DNA of 64,000 bases from NCBI GenBank assembly GCA_000934385.1, contig KN880512.1, forward strand, positions 1 to 64,000, written 5' to 3'. A program made the translations under genes and the position numbers. The notes beneath the pieces were generated by a model. That model did not search any database, had not been told where the DNA came from, and saw only the letters and a program-made list of their open reading frames with translations. Source of the DNA: Cylindrobasidium torrendii FP15055 ss-10. Its lineage: Eukaryota; Basidiomycota; Agaricomycetes; Agaricales; Physalacriaceae. This document shows positions 12,976 to 23,624 of the stretch, one piece after another. Position 1 is the stretch's first letter; every line of letters starts with the position of its first letter.

Positions 12976-14876
12976 ATGCCTCCGGAAGACTCGATCGCGT
13001 CAACAGTGAGATTTGGCTTCACACCACCACCACCACCGCCACCAATGGTCTCCGCACTGCCGACCGACGCGATTTCTGACCCGATTCTTGCATTGAAAGA
13101 CCTGCATAAAAAGAACAAAGACGATGCTGCATTCCCCGACCGCGTCGCGTCTCATTTCAGCGGCATTTTTGCCTCACCAGTCGCGTTGGAAGAGGTCAGT
13201 GGATCCACGCGTCCGTCCAATTAACATGCTTCATCTTATGTTGCATAGATCCCAGTCCTTAACTTCGACAAACCGCCCGAGGCTCATCGACCAAACGCAC
13301 TTGTACGGTTCACAGCCATGATTCAAGATACATCAATTTCGCCCGAAGTTTACCTATCCAAACTCGCCGATGGGAGCCTGGGCGGATGGGGTATCGGAGA
13401 TGACAATGGGAATCAGGATGTCAATTATCACGATCTGAAAGAGTGCATTGTTGTCTGGGCAGTCACTGTCCCAGGAGAATCGCCAGCCATTCCTGGTGCG
13501 TTGTACGCGCTTTTTCGCGCGCGTTTGTTGACGACGATCCAGAGTCTGAAAGGTCCAGTCAAGCCCACAAGTATCCTATACCTGGCGCGAAACATATCGG
13601 CGTCAAGGTCAAACTCTATGACTCGGCAGCCGAGTCGTTCAAGGCAACTGATGTAGTGACCTTTGTGGGCGTCCTATCTTCTGAACCGTGAATAGCTCGT
13701 TCTTTTGCATGTCGCGCAGTTAGGTTGACCCATTTTCAGCTTGCATATCGAACTTGACGAAAGCTCTTCTACTCTTGTCCCCACTCTGCATGTTCTCTTC
13801 GCCAACACAGCGCCTGCTCCGACACCTGGGGCTGTCGACGCGAGCTTGAGACCAAAAATCATATCATGGTTGGCCACTGAAGCGCTAGGAGGCGATGAGA
13901 CTGCCGCTGAATGGGTGCTGCTAAGCTGTCTAGCACGAGTGTGCGTCCTTTGCTCTTGTATACCATTCATGAACTCACCTAGCCCAGGCAATCTCGCGTT
14001 CCGCCTATTCTTCCTCACACACTATCCGTCACCCGCTTCCCAGCATCACCGTCTCCCGACGCAGTACCTGCACTGTCGCGCGCTTTATCATTACTATTCC
14101 CATATGTAAACACCATCCCACTTACCATCAAGTCCATCAACGAAACGCCATTTACTCCAGAATCAAAGAACGAGATTCTTCATAGCGGATGGCTGCAGCA
14201 GCCAAAAGGCTCTATCTGCGTCGTCAGCGATACAGGCATGAAGGAAGGCACTCTCAACGAGGCCGGGCTCCTCAATCTGCATCGTATGCAGGAGATGATG
14301 ACTGGGCAGAAGTTGGAATATGTCTTCCCATTCAGCACGTTCTCGTTTGAGACGGACGTGGACTTTGTACTGCTCTGCGAAGGGAGTAAATCTGCGTTTT
14401 TCCAGGTGTGTAGAATTTCGCCTGTCCTGCGCATACACTCATGCTGGGTAGAACACGATTCTTTGTCCGTTGAAAACAGAATCAAAGAGCTTATATGGTG
14501 ATGTGACCAGCCCGCCAGAAGTGGACGCGTTCCGAAACTACGTGCGCACTGCCAAAGCTAGGAATATTGCAATTAGCGACGATGCAGCGCAGGTTTGACA
14601 TCTAGTTCTTCAGCCACTTCTTCGCTGAATCTTGGTTGAATGTAGCACATACAAGAGGACTATGTGAAACAGCGTCAGGCGAAGAAGGGCATGACCTCGG
14701 ACGACTTCATTCACCTCATGACATTGGCACGGTGAGTCTTCTGCCTTCAGCCCTTATCGCCAGTTTTCATGCCGATTCTTAGATTGGTCACAACGTCGTA
14801 CGGTGAACAGGATATATCTGCGGACATGTGGGAGAAGACGAAGGCGCTCGAGGCGGCAAGGAAAGGGCGACTCTGA
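12976..14876 (+). CDS. MCMBP: Mini-chromosome maintenance complex-binding protein
   Basis: MCMBP binds MCM subunits in the nucleus and helps assemble and unload the MCM2-7 helicase. The start is the ATG at 12976 (MPPEDSIASTVRFGF, then seven prolines). About nine exons follow. Diagnostic segments are IPVLNFDKPPEAHRPNALVR and FTAMIQDTSISPEVYLS, near residues 75-110, with DLKECIVVWAVTVPGESPA, then the disordered DDDPESERSS stretch and IPGAKHIGVKVKLYD. An ATPase-like middle part includes LAFRLFFLTHYP. The C-terminal part has INETPFTPESKNEILHSGWL, then GMKEGTLNEAGLLNLHRMQE and YVFPFSTFSFETDVDFVLL. The last exons give MTSDDFIHLMTLAR and a stop at 14874-14876. Domain order fits the family; exact intron ends were not all fixed. 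Confidence 0.9.
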
Positions 14877-15267
14877 GATGTGGCCAGTGTGCTTCATTGC
14901 GAACATGCTGCTCTTCCATAATTCCGATGACAAAAATGTAAGGCGCGATACAAACAAAGAAATCCAAGTTTTATGCGTGCTCAGATTTACGCGGCAAACA
15001 TTCGTCTTCATGACGATGTGTCCGAGGTCTCGAAGGCCGATGGCCGTCCAGTGTCGTCTCTCGGATTCGGTACCATCCCACTCATTCGAGCCTCGCTGAG
15101 AGCGCGAGAACAAATTCGTCTTACTCCGAGCTTTCATTCAAGTATTGCGCGATATCACTCAACATCAACGTTGTTGATAAGCTTGCTTCCTTCCTGCAGA
15201 TGCTTTATAACAAGCACCTATAAGAGCCCGGGCATCGCCATACTGCACAGTTGCTTGGTCCTCCACC
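14877..15267. promoter_or_regulatory. Intergenic between MCMBP and FMO
   Basis: About 390 bases hold the MCMBP 3' end and the FMO promoter. A TATA-like ctataag lies at about 15220-15226, some 45 bases before the FMO start codon. Nothing else is seen. Confidence 0.4.
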
Positions 15268-17674
15268 ATGAAGTATTCCTGGTCGACCGTACTGGCGTTC
15301 GCCACTCTGGCGGCGCGTGCCGAACAAATTCCGCTCTTCCGCGAGTCTCAGGACGATGGTCTGCACCATTTCGACAGCTCTATCAAGAAGGTCGCTGTAA
15401 TTGGCGCTGGTGCGTGCTGCGTTCACATTAGTGATTCCAAAACCAATGACCTGTCCGTCACCAAAGGTGTATCCGGCCTGCAGATTGCCGCGGAACTCAT
15501 AGACCACAACTTCACTGTCCGTCTGTTTGACCGTGCTCCGGGGCCTGGAGGAAACTGGTTATACACGGAGGAGACACAGATTAGGGAGTCCTACCCGTGC
15601 GTTTGATTTATTCTAGAAGCTATTTTGGTGTATTCAAGGTTCACGAAGGGATGCACCAGTCGGTGCCGACATTCACATTCCTAAGGAAATCCCGCGTGTC
15701 AAATACTATGCTGAGGGAGACGAAGGCCGGACGCTTGATGAACGATGGAGGGAGCATTGGCAGCCGCGTCCGATTTGGAACTCGTTGACCACCAACTCCC
15801 CTGCGGTATGTCCTTAATTTTACCCCCAAACAAATCACTCACGCTCTGCAGGTGATCACTGAGCTCTCTGAGGTGCCATACAAGCCTGACCATGTAAGCC
15901 CCAAGAATACTCGACAGATAGACGAAAACTAATCAAAGTGATAACAGACATGGGTCATTTCAGCGCACCTCATCCAAAGCCACGTCCGCGCCTATGCCGC
16001 TGTTCACCGCCTTGGCCCGCATGATACACCTTCCCCGGACTCCCATTTGCGCTTCTCTCCAGTCACATCCTACTCAACACGCGTCGTACATGCTACCCGT
16101 CGCCCCCAGTCCGAGGCTGCCGCCGACGGCGAGGGCAAGTGGACGCTCACGCTCCAGAAATACACCTACCTCCCAGAGTCCGCACGGCTCAAGGCAGAAT
16201 GGTGGACGGAACACTTCGACGCCGTGGTCATCGCTACTGGTGGATACGACTCGGTTCATGTCCCCGAAATCAAGGGCATTAAGGAATGGAGCGAGGTCAA
16301 GCAGCCTGAGCAAGGCACTGGTGTTTCTGAGACGTTCAGCATCTATCACTCCGTGCACTACAGGCGCCCGGAGAGATACGCAGACAAGGTGTGTGCTCAA
16401 TAAGCATGAAACCCCACTAGGACTGACAGACGTTTGGTAGGTCGTGCTTATTGTTGGTCCAGGGACATCCGGCTCTGAAGTAGCTCGTGATATCGGTCCC
16501 CATGTCAAGAAGATTTACTCTTCGTACCGCGTTAGTTTCCCTTCATCGCATTGACGTTTTTTACCTGACATCCTTGGGTAGAACACGACGCCCATCGAGA
16601 AGCAGCATCCCTTCCAGCAGCGCGCCATTGGCCGCTTCCCTGTCGATAAGACAGAGTGGATTCCAGAAATCCGTGAATTCCGTCCACTCAAGGGAGGCAA
16701 AGGCATCAAGCACGGAGAGATTGTGCTCATCAATGGAACGGTCATCACTGGTGTCGATGAGGCGAGTCTCTTCTCCTGGACCGTCCACATACTCTGACAA
16801 CAAGTGGCATAGATCATCTTGGCAACAGGATACAAGCGCCTCAATGCTTTCCTCGACGATGAACTACGCAACGCGTACGTCGCCTTCGTCAGTGGTCCGT
16901 GGCACATCGCTCACTATCTCACAGCACACAACCGTTGGAAAACAGCAAGAGCCTTCGCTCAGAGGACCCAGAGGAGGGCAAACCTCCTCGCGACATCTTC
17001 GGCGGCAAGACCATCCGTAACTTACATTGGACTGGTCATTTCATCCCCGACCCCACCCTCGTCTTCGCCAATGGTGCGTCCTTCCGGTACAATGAAAGAA
17101 AACGTCTTCTCATCATAAAATCTTAGTCCGTCCGTGGAACCTCGAGAAGTACCAGGCCTTGGGCATCGCCAAAGTCTTCGAGGGTACTGCCTTCCTGCCT
17201 AACGAGGAGAAACGCCGGGAGGAATACGCCCCAGGAAAGTTCAGTGGACTTTGGGGAACGCGCCCTACCGAAGGTAAGGCTCTTTGTACAACACCGATGG
17301 GCTGGGGCTCATGCATAGCATTATAGCATTGATTCGGCAGTACGTGACTTGGTTGAACAATGAATCACTGCAACACGGTGGTAGACTTGTTTCGCCGCTT
17401 CCTATCGAGTACGTTCTCTGCCGCCTTGGTACATGGACGAACCCTCTAACGACCATGACAGGCAACGCGAGGTGTTTTCGTACTACTCCAACCAAGAATG
17501 GAAACAGGTGCTTTTAACTTATAGCATCACCTGCGACAAATCGCTTACTTTGCCTAGGGCTACATACACAATAACAACTTCACGTCGTTTGAGGAACTCG
17601 GAAAGGAGGACTGGGACTGGTACCATGCAAGCGACGAGGCGAACGAGTTGTGGGAACAGGGACTGGACTGGTGA
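15268..17674 (+). CDS. Secretory-pathway flavin-containing monooxygenase
   Basis: An FAD- and NADPH-dependent monooxygenase of the FMO/dimethylaniline type; its substrate is unknown. The ATG at 15268 begins a signal-peptide-like N-terminus (MKYSWSTVLAFATLAARAEQ). VAVIGAG, an intron, then VSGLQIAAELIDHN form the FAD-binding GxGxxG fold near residue 45, followed by LFDRAPGPGGNW. FDAVVIATGGYDSVHVPEIKG sits before the NADPH site VVLIVGPGTSGSEVARDIGP. IILATGYKRLNAFL is the second ATG-containing strand of FMOs. The C-terminal part includes TIRNLHWTGHFIPDPTLVF, then FEGTAFLPNEEKRREEY. The last exon ends EELGKEDWDWYHASDEANEL and stop at 17672-17674. About ten short introns are needed. The unusual point is the signal peptide: FMOs are usually cytosolic or ER-tethered. 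Confidence 0.9.
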
Positions 17675-17780
17675 TATATTTTGTACACAATAGATAGATA
17701 GCCGCCCTGCCGGTGTGCCAATGTGTCGTGAACAAATGTATTGAACCTCTGCGTCCTCTCATACGTACAGCTACTTCGAG

Positions 17781-18134
17781 CTACTCATTGCGCCGCGGGC
17801 AATCTCTCTTGTGGCGTGAGGCGGAGGAAGCGTGCTTAAAAGTTTCTCCGCAACCATTGAGGCAGTGATAACGTCCATCATCGTCATGGACGCTGTCCTC
17901 GTGGACTATGAACAGATGGTCAATCATTCATATGTGATCCAAAAGAGACAGCAGCGGAGACGTACTCCTGCGTAGGATAGCCGTTTGGAACACCTTGCCG
18001 CATTTATCAAAGGAGCAAATATAGCCGTCACGTTTGGCAGCAGGGCCCTCGTCATGACGAAAAGAGGAGGTTTTCGCTGTGGACGACGACAAAGCCGGTG
18101 AAGACGATGATGGGACATTCCAGCCTAATGTCAT
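17781..18134 (-). CDS. Small two-zinc-finger protein (or terminal exons of the upstream gene)
   Basis: Two exons, 18134-17966 and 17905-17781, joined by a 60-base GTACGT...CATAG intron, sum to 294 bases and encode 97 residues. The protein starts MTLGWNVPSSSSPALSS and has two C2H2-like fingers: YICSFDKCGKVFQ with RRIH, and YHCLNGCGETFKHA with SRHKRDC (C-x3-C-x12-H-x3-C). The second finger is the cleaner one. Such fingers usually bind DNA or protein. The gene sits between the FMO 3' end and the DSVTY-family gene on the same strand, 100 bases below that gene's apparent stop. A weak GTTTGT donor in that gene would join it in frame to this segment, so the fingers may be its C-terminus. The finger reading is good; the gene boundary is uncertain. 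Confidence 0.6.
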
Positions 18135-18234
18135 ATTCGGACTGTGCAAAAGTGGAGAGGTAGAAGGGTTTTTCCGGTGACGAAGTGAAGATTTGGGCTG
18201 ACGGCAAAGTTAAGCCCATGCGCGCGGTCATGCA

Positions 18235-19823
18235 TCATGGAGAGCGACGTACCACAAACAATTCTCCCTCTTTGACATACAAGTCATTCATATCCCAACC
18301 TTCAGTCACAAACATGCAGACACCTATAGTAATATCAGTAAGAAAAATGCATCACTATTTGTGCTTTGATATTTTGACATACCGTTCTCAACCCGGACTG
18401 TGCACCCAGATTCATTCTCGCCTTGATAGATTTCAAGCAGATCCTTGTCTTCCCTCAAGGCTAAACTGGCTAGCAGCAAGCATTCATCATCGTGGACGAT
18501 AGCTGCGTCGGTGTCCGCATGCTGGGGTTCCATCAATCTCAGCGGAAGGAGCATGTTGCGTCCAATAACCCTCACCTTGCGCAACAGGTCCTCTCCAATG
18601 AGTGCAGCAGGATGCTTCTGGAAGAAAAATACAATTCATCGAGAATCGTCGATGCTTAGTTGATAAGACTAACCGGAACATCGTACGAGGGAAAGGGGAA
18701 GACGTCGACATTGCTTTCGTCCATGTCGATTTCCGTGGAGGTGCGCTCACCGTCATCACGTTCGATGTCCTCACCTGCTTCCTTCGCCCCCCCAGACGAC
18801 CCAAACCAGCGCCGTATTGAAGAGACTGGCCCCCCTGAACCAGAGGCCCGTGGTTTTTTTGCGTCCGCGCCACCTTGAGTGTCTGTTGTCACCTCAAGCC
18901 TGACCTCGGCTGACTTGGAATTCCACGACAGCAACTTTCGGTGCGTCTTGATCGAGATTACAAACCCCCTCGAGAAGACGCATTGGTTCATTGTGTCCTC
19001 CTCCCCGATCCGTGTCGACGCGCCAATACTTTGCAACCAAGAGTTGCGGAAGCCCACTGAAGTGCTCGCTATGTTTGCAGCAAAGAATTTGAGAGAGAGT
19101 GCGTTGTTCGAGCCAGAGCGAGAAACGGCTGTCGCACCCCACGAAAAGCACTTGTCGGTGCCGGTGACTAGGTAGAGCGTACCGCTCTCCATGTCTCTCC
19201 GCAATTCATTCTTGACGAAGCGATACCACGAGGTGGCGTGCTTGGCTGCGTATTGCTGGTACTCGCTGAGGCGTACGGCATCAACGCGGCGCGCGCCTAG
19301 AGGAAGCACCAGTGCGGCGCTTGCGTCGTGGACGGTGCTGAACTCAAATGCAGCTCCTCCACCAGCAAGGCAACCGAGGATTCTGTATGAAAGCTTGAAA
19401 AAATGATGTGGGTCACAAGGAAGAGAATGCGTACGCAGGATCGACGGTCATATCCGCTGATAGCTGGCGAGCATTGATAGTGCTTGACGCAATGCACGTA
19501 TGCGGGTTATGATGCTGGGAGTGGACGCGGACTTGCCTGTCATCGTTCTCATTGAGTGGTGAGAGCGGGGGCTGCGGGGCGTTGTCCTCTAGCGGGACGC
19601 GAGTTGAACCGTCAATGTTGAGGTTGATAGGATGATCGTGCGGATAGTGAACGTTCCACAGATAGTCAAAGCCACCGCCGCTTGTCAACAGGCCCACGTC
19701 GCCAATCCGCATTCCATCGTCGCGGTAGGCGGTCGGCAGGTTCTCTGAAGGAGCTGGGCACCAAAGAGGATAACCGTGTCCCAATGGGTACAACTGTTTG
19801 CGATAGGTGACACTGTCTGGCAT
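18235..19823 (-). CDS. Uncharacterised DSVTY-family protein, copy 1
   Basis: The ATG at 19821-19823 gives MPDSVTYRKQLYPLGHGYPL, followed by RIGDVGLLTSGGGFDYLWNV. After an intron comes LGARRVDAVRLSEYQQYAAK, then GTLYLVTGTDKCFSWGATA and NQCVFSRGFVISI. A disordered acidic/serine region precedes a conserved end: ALIGEDLLRK, VHDDECLLLASLAL, LLEIYQGENESG and CMFVTEGWDMNDLYVKEGEL. The window holds a second complete copy at 46958-49429, alignable throughout this core. I recall similar proteins as an expanded, unannotated agaric family and know no function. Four or five exons. The 3' end is uncertain: read-through stops at 18235-18237, but a GTACGT donor at the position of an intron in copy 2, or a GTTTGT donor leading to the zinc fingers at 18134, may extend it. 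Confidence 0.75.
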
Positions 19824-20110
19824 GTCCACACCGTGGGAGGGAAGAGCAGGCTGTATAGTAGGTGTTGGTATTCTAGGGCAGCTATTTAACCTTGCAATGC
19901 TGGCTGCGCAACGGAGGGATCATAGGACCTGAAAGCACATTACTTGTGGCCTGCTATGCACGGCGCTTATGCTGGGCGGGGCTTGTCTTTTCAATAATCG
20001 ATGTGAAGGGCTATGTCCATTCGAACATGAACAGAGCCATTGTGGAAATGAGGTGACCCTAATACAGACTCAGACTGAGATGGTAAAACTAAATGACGAT
20101 CAGATTGAGA

Positions 20111-20128
20111 CGTACCGTACACGGTACG
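20111..20128. repeat. Short perfect inverted repeat
   Basis: cgtaccg and cggtacg face each other around a four-base tACA loop, so the stretch can fold into a seven-base-pair hairpin. No neighbouring gene suggests a function; it may be chance. Confidence 0.4.
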
Positions 20129-20479
20129 GCGTAGAGTCGGAAGTTAATATGCACATTAGCATAGGTTGTGATCGGGGGTACAACCGTTTAATTAACATGT
20201 CCTTGAGAAAGAGTAGGAAGAAGGAGTGTTGTCAACAAGTGGTCCAATCGTAGTCAATTTGAAGCAGCGAGATGATTTTGAATTTGGTCCCAGAGCTCAG
20301 ACGTTCAATCCCGGGTGTTCCACACAATGTGGTGAGTTCCCATCGTTTACGTAGCGACTTCATGCTTAGGTATTTCACCTGTGTCTGCGCAGCGCCACTG
20401 CCTCAGACGTCTTCGAATTCCCATCTGCCACGTTTTTCTACAATCACAACCTATTCAATACTTACCCTTGTTGGTTAGC

Positions 20480-20640
20480 AACTCAATGGATGCTATACCC
20501 TCAGGTAAAGGTGAAAGTCGAGGCTTCAGGAATCCACATACCTCCAGAGTTCGCGCAGCTCGAGGCGAGGTGGCGGATGGTGCGTGGATGATGCACTTCA
20601 ACGCCGTTGTCGCCTCCACAGATGGAATCTATCGATAGCA
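20480..20640 (+). pseudogene. Decayed flavin monooxygenase fragment
   Basis: In one plus frame the stretch reads GIHIPPEFAQLEARW, and about 35 bases later, in a different frame, HFNAVVASTDGIY. In the intact FMO of this window the matching stretches are TYLPESARLKAEWW and HFDAVVIATGGYDS, in the same order and at the same spacing. The frame change and lack of flanking FMO motifs mark it as a relic, perhaps of an FMO duplicate. The match is short, so this is tentative. Confidence 0.35.
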
Positions 20641-21464
20641 ACTCGTGCAATACATGTGCCCGGAAGAATGCGAGGGAAGTTTGTCCAGAATCAATGGGTC
20701 TGACAGGACTTCGTTGAGCAAGCTGTGGTAGGTCTTGCTTCTTGTGGGAAGTCGCTCGCAAGACGTAGTCCCCGTCAGAAAAGTATCCGATGTTCTTCGC
20801 GCAGTGTCAATTTTCCCTCATCGGTGTCCGTGACCTGAGATTTGAAGAGTAGCATCATTTCAGAGGATGTAGAATGCATTGATCTCTGTACTGCTTAGGG
20901 CTTCACACACCAAAAAGAGCGATCCAAGCTTGTTACAAGGTCGAATTTTTGCGGCGTCCATTGTAGGCTATGGAATTCGCTGATCAGCAGATGCGACGGT
21001 ACCATCCAAATTTCAGGCTGTACCGCGCGTCTGTGTTTGTACATTTTCTCCAGATTTGGAACGCACGGTGCAACCTACGTCCCCTACTGCAACGTCGAGG
21101 GCTTCATACCTAACACAGACCTAGAGCACAGTAGTAGCAGCTGTTATAAAGCAGTCCGTTTCTAACGTAGTCGTTAGGACTGAGCACGAACATTGGCAAA
21201 GCGGACGGGTCGCCAAGAGTTTGCGCGCGAACGTAGACAGATATCTTGACGGAGCGTCACTCTCCTCGATAAAGAGCTTTCAAATTTCAATCCCTGCGAA
21301 CAATGTCCTCCCAGATTGTATGGTCGTGATGGTAAAATCGGAAGAAAAGGATGATGATCGCCTCGGCCGCATTTCATTGAGTCTGCCGTCATTACGTCGA
21401 TCACAGGTTGGCAACCTGCCACAATCAATCCTTTCGACTCGCCGCCTTTGTTTTCTGGTCAACA

Positions 21465-23213
21465 ATGGATGCATCCAATTCAAGCATCAATTTCTCTTTC
21501 AACTCTGAACGTGACCTGCTGTCGCCGCCGCCACCTCAGAAGACGCACTCGCCACCAAGAACAAACGTGAGGAAGACCACCATGGCTCGTGCTGGCTCGG
21601 ACACAGAATTGGAGAGCGACATGGCCGCATGCCCATTCTGCGCCTTCTGCACCACACACAGCACCTTTGAAGTGATGGAATGCGAGTCAGCGACAGAGAG
21701 ACTCCTCAAATGCAACGAGCCACCGCTGCAGATCGAACGGCCGTCGGTGCGCGCCGACTTGTCGACTACAAACGCACAGATCATCACTCTCAGCCAATAC
21801 ATCCAACAGTCCGAGGCTGCAGTCGCACGGATGAAGCAGGCGCGCACACAGCTGGAAGCACATCGGTCACGTTTGCTGGCCGTCTTTCACCCAATGCGAG
21901 GACTTCCAGACGATATTATCATGCGAATATTCGAAACGTGCACACCGTGGGCATGGCAGGACAAAACAGCAGATCTCCCAGACTCAGTGGATATTTCCCA
22001 ACCACCTTGGTCGCTGGCTAGTGTATCAAGACATTGGCGTGCATTGGCGCTCGCCCGGCCCAGGCTTTGGTCCAGCATACGAGTCGTACTGGACGCAGCA
22101 CCGTCAGGAATAAGCCCGGAGACTATGCGACATAGGCTGGAAACATTTGTGCAGCGTTCCAAGAACGTGGATCTCAAGGTTTATCTCATTGGCATGACCG
22201 ATACATGCGAGCTCATGCCAATACTCCGCGGTACAACAGGGCGCTGGCGAATTTTGCGTGCGGAGCTTCCGAAAGTTATGCTGGACACTTTCTTGGGCTG
22301 CCCATTTCGCGCCCTCAACCGCCTCATCATAGACTTCAAGGCGAATGATGCGTCTGGCCCGATGGTCGTATTCCGCGAGACCCCAATGCTACGACACGCA
22401 TGCCTCACGCACGGCGACGGGTTGGAGGTTGATTTACCTTGGGAACAACTCGAATCCTTTGACATTCATCATGCATTCTGGATGCTCAAGCATCTTCACA
22501 AGATGACTTCGCTGCAGAAACTCCTCATCAAAGTCCTTACCGGACTGGCCGTCCAACATCGCATCTTCAAGGACGCGCCTGAAGCTGCCACGCTCCCTGC
22601 ATTGCGTCGATTTAGCATTGGCGAGCGTGAACACGGTGGACAGCCGGATACCCTGTTCAGCTACGTGTTTAAGACCTTCCACACCCCCGAGTTGCGCGTA
22701 CTGGACTGGGCCACAAAGGACACTGTCATTCCGCGGCTGCCTACCTTCCAACACGACCCAACAACGCTCACCAAACTAGCCATCGTGCTTGCGTCCGCAA
22801 CACTGAACGCCAGCGACCTCCTCACGTTCTTTGCCTCAGCACCAAACGTTGACGCGCTGTACTTACGGGTCCGACAACTCGACAGCACGCGAAACGACTT
22901 TGAGACGGATGTCTTCCGGGGGCTCAAGGTCGTCGACGGCTCCGTACCTATCCTTCCTCGTCTCACGAGCCTGCGCGTGAACGGCTCCGTCGTGCTCAAG
23001 TACCCACACTCGATTCTCGAGCTCGTTGCCACGCGATTGGACGCGCAACGCGGTGCGGCCGTGCTCGAGGAAGTGCAGATTGTCAAGGGCGCGATGGATG
23101 CGCCGAATTGGAAGAAGGTGCGGCAGAGGTATGAGCATAACCCTGGAGGGCCGCTTTCGCAGGTATCTCCGACACTGACGGTGCGATTGGTGAAGCAGAA
23201 TGTATTTGGGTGA
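21465..23213 (+). CDS. F-box/leucine-rich-like protein
   Basis: One uninterrupted exon encodes 582 residues from the ATG at 21465; the frame extends upstream only through a TTG. Disordered N-terminal 45 residues precede a heptad-rich helix (QIITLSQYIQQSEAAVARMK) and a degenerate F-box near residues 145-205: RGLPDDIIMRIFETC, then PPWSLASVSRHWRALALARP and LWSSIRV. The remainder is a set of weak leucine-rich repeats ending PTLTVRLVKQNVFG. Agaricomycete F-box proteins of this shape are very numerous; by family they would bring substrates to SCF ubiquitin ligases through Skp1. No target can be inferred. Unlike its neighbours it lacks introns. Confidence 0.85.
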   Translation: MDASNSSINFSFNSERDLLSPPPPQKTHSPPRTNVRKTTMARAGSDTELESDMAACPFCAFCTTHSTFEVMECESATERLLKCNEPPLQIERPSVRADLSTTNAQIITLSQYIQQSEAAVARMKQARTQLEAHRSRLLAVFHPMRGLPDDIIMRIFETCTPWAWQDKTADLPDSVDISQPPWSLASVSRHWRALALARPRLWSSIRVVLDAAPSGISPETMRHRLETFVQRSKNVDLKVYLIGMTDTCELMPILRGTTGRWRILRAELPKVMLDTFLGCPFRALNRLIIDFKANDASGPMVVFRETPMLRHACLTHGDGLEVDLPWEQLESFDIHHAFWMLKHLHKMTSLQKLLIKVLTGLAVQHRIFKDAPEAATLPALRRFSIGEREHGGQPDTLFSYVFKTFHTPELRVLDWATKDTVIPRLPTFQHDPTTLTKLAIVLASATLNASDLLTFFASAPNVDALYLRVRQLDSTRNDFETDVFRGLKVVDGSVPILPRLTSLRVNGSVVLKYPHSILELVATRLDAQRGAAVLEEVQIVKGAMDAPNWKKVRQRYEHNPGGPLSQVSPTLTVRLVKQNVFG

Positions 23214-23624
23214 TATTGGATTCGGTGTATTATGCTAAATTATGTATGTACTTATGGGTAGACCACTGTGCTCTGGTGTTCCCCAGTTGCTTAACTTGGA
23301 CCTCGTCACAAATGCTCAATTGTTGTGGTATGTAGAAGGATACAGCATAGCTTTCGAGTTGTGCTAGGGAGCAGATTTGGTGACTCGAGGATGCACGTTG
23401 CCGGGGTTTCCTGGGCTCAAACTAACGTCCTCATCTTGACTTCTCGCCATGGGAGTACAGCAACAGCTTTATGTATCTCGCTATGTCGGCCAACACAAAT
23501 AATTTACTACATTTTGATTAAAAACACAAATAAATCTACACTTCAGTCCATGAATACCATAAGATAACATCGGAGGGCTGCTAATCTCAGTCTCAGCACG
23601 AACGACTGGTGAATGAGAAGTACA
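23214..23624. other. Intergenic between convergent genes
   Basis: About 410 bases between the stop codons of the F-box gene and the histone deacetylase. It is AT-rich near 23500-23565, as expected of 3' ends with polyadenylation sites. No gene is visible. Confidence 0.6.

Larger units (their letters stand above)
19824..21464. other. Gene-poor interval
   Basis: About 1.6 kb between the divergent DSVTY copy 1 and the F-box gene. No complete gene is visible. It holds a short perfect hairpin sequence at 20111-20128 and an FMO-like relic around 20480-20640. The rest shows only short frames without recognisable features. Confidence 0.6.

Noticed and set aside
21408..21464. Upstream extension of the F-box gene
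   Set aside because: It opens with TTG; the first ATG in frame is 21465.
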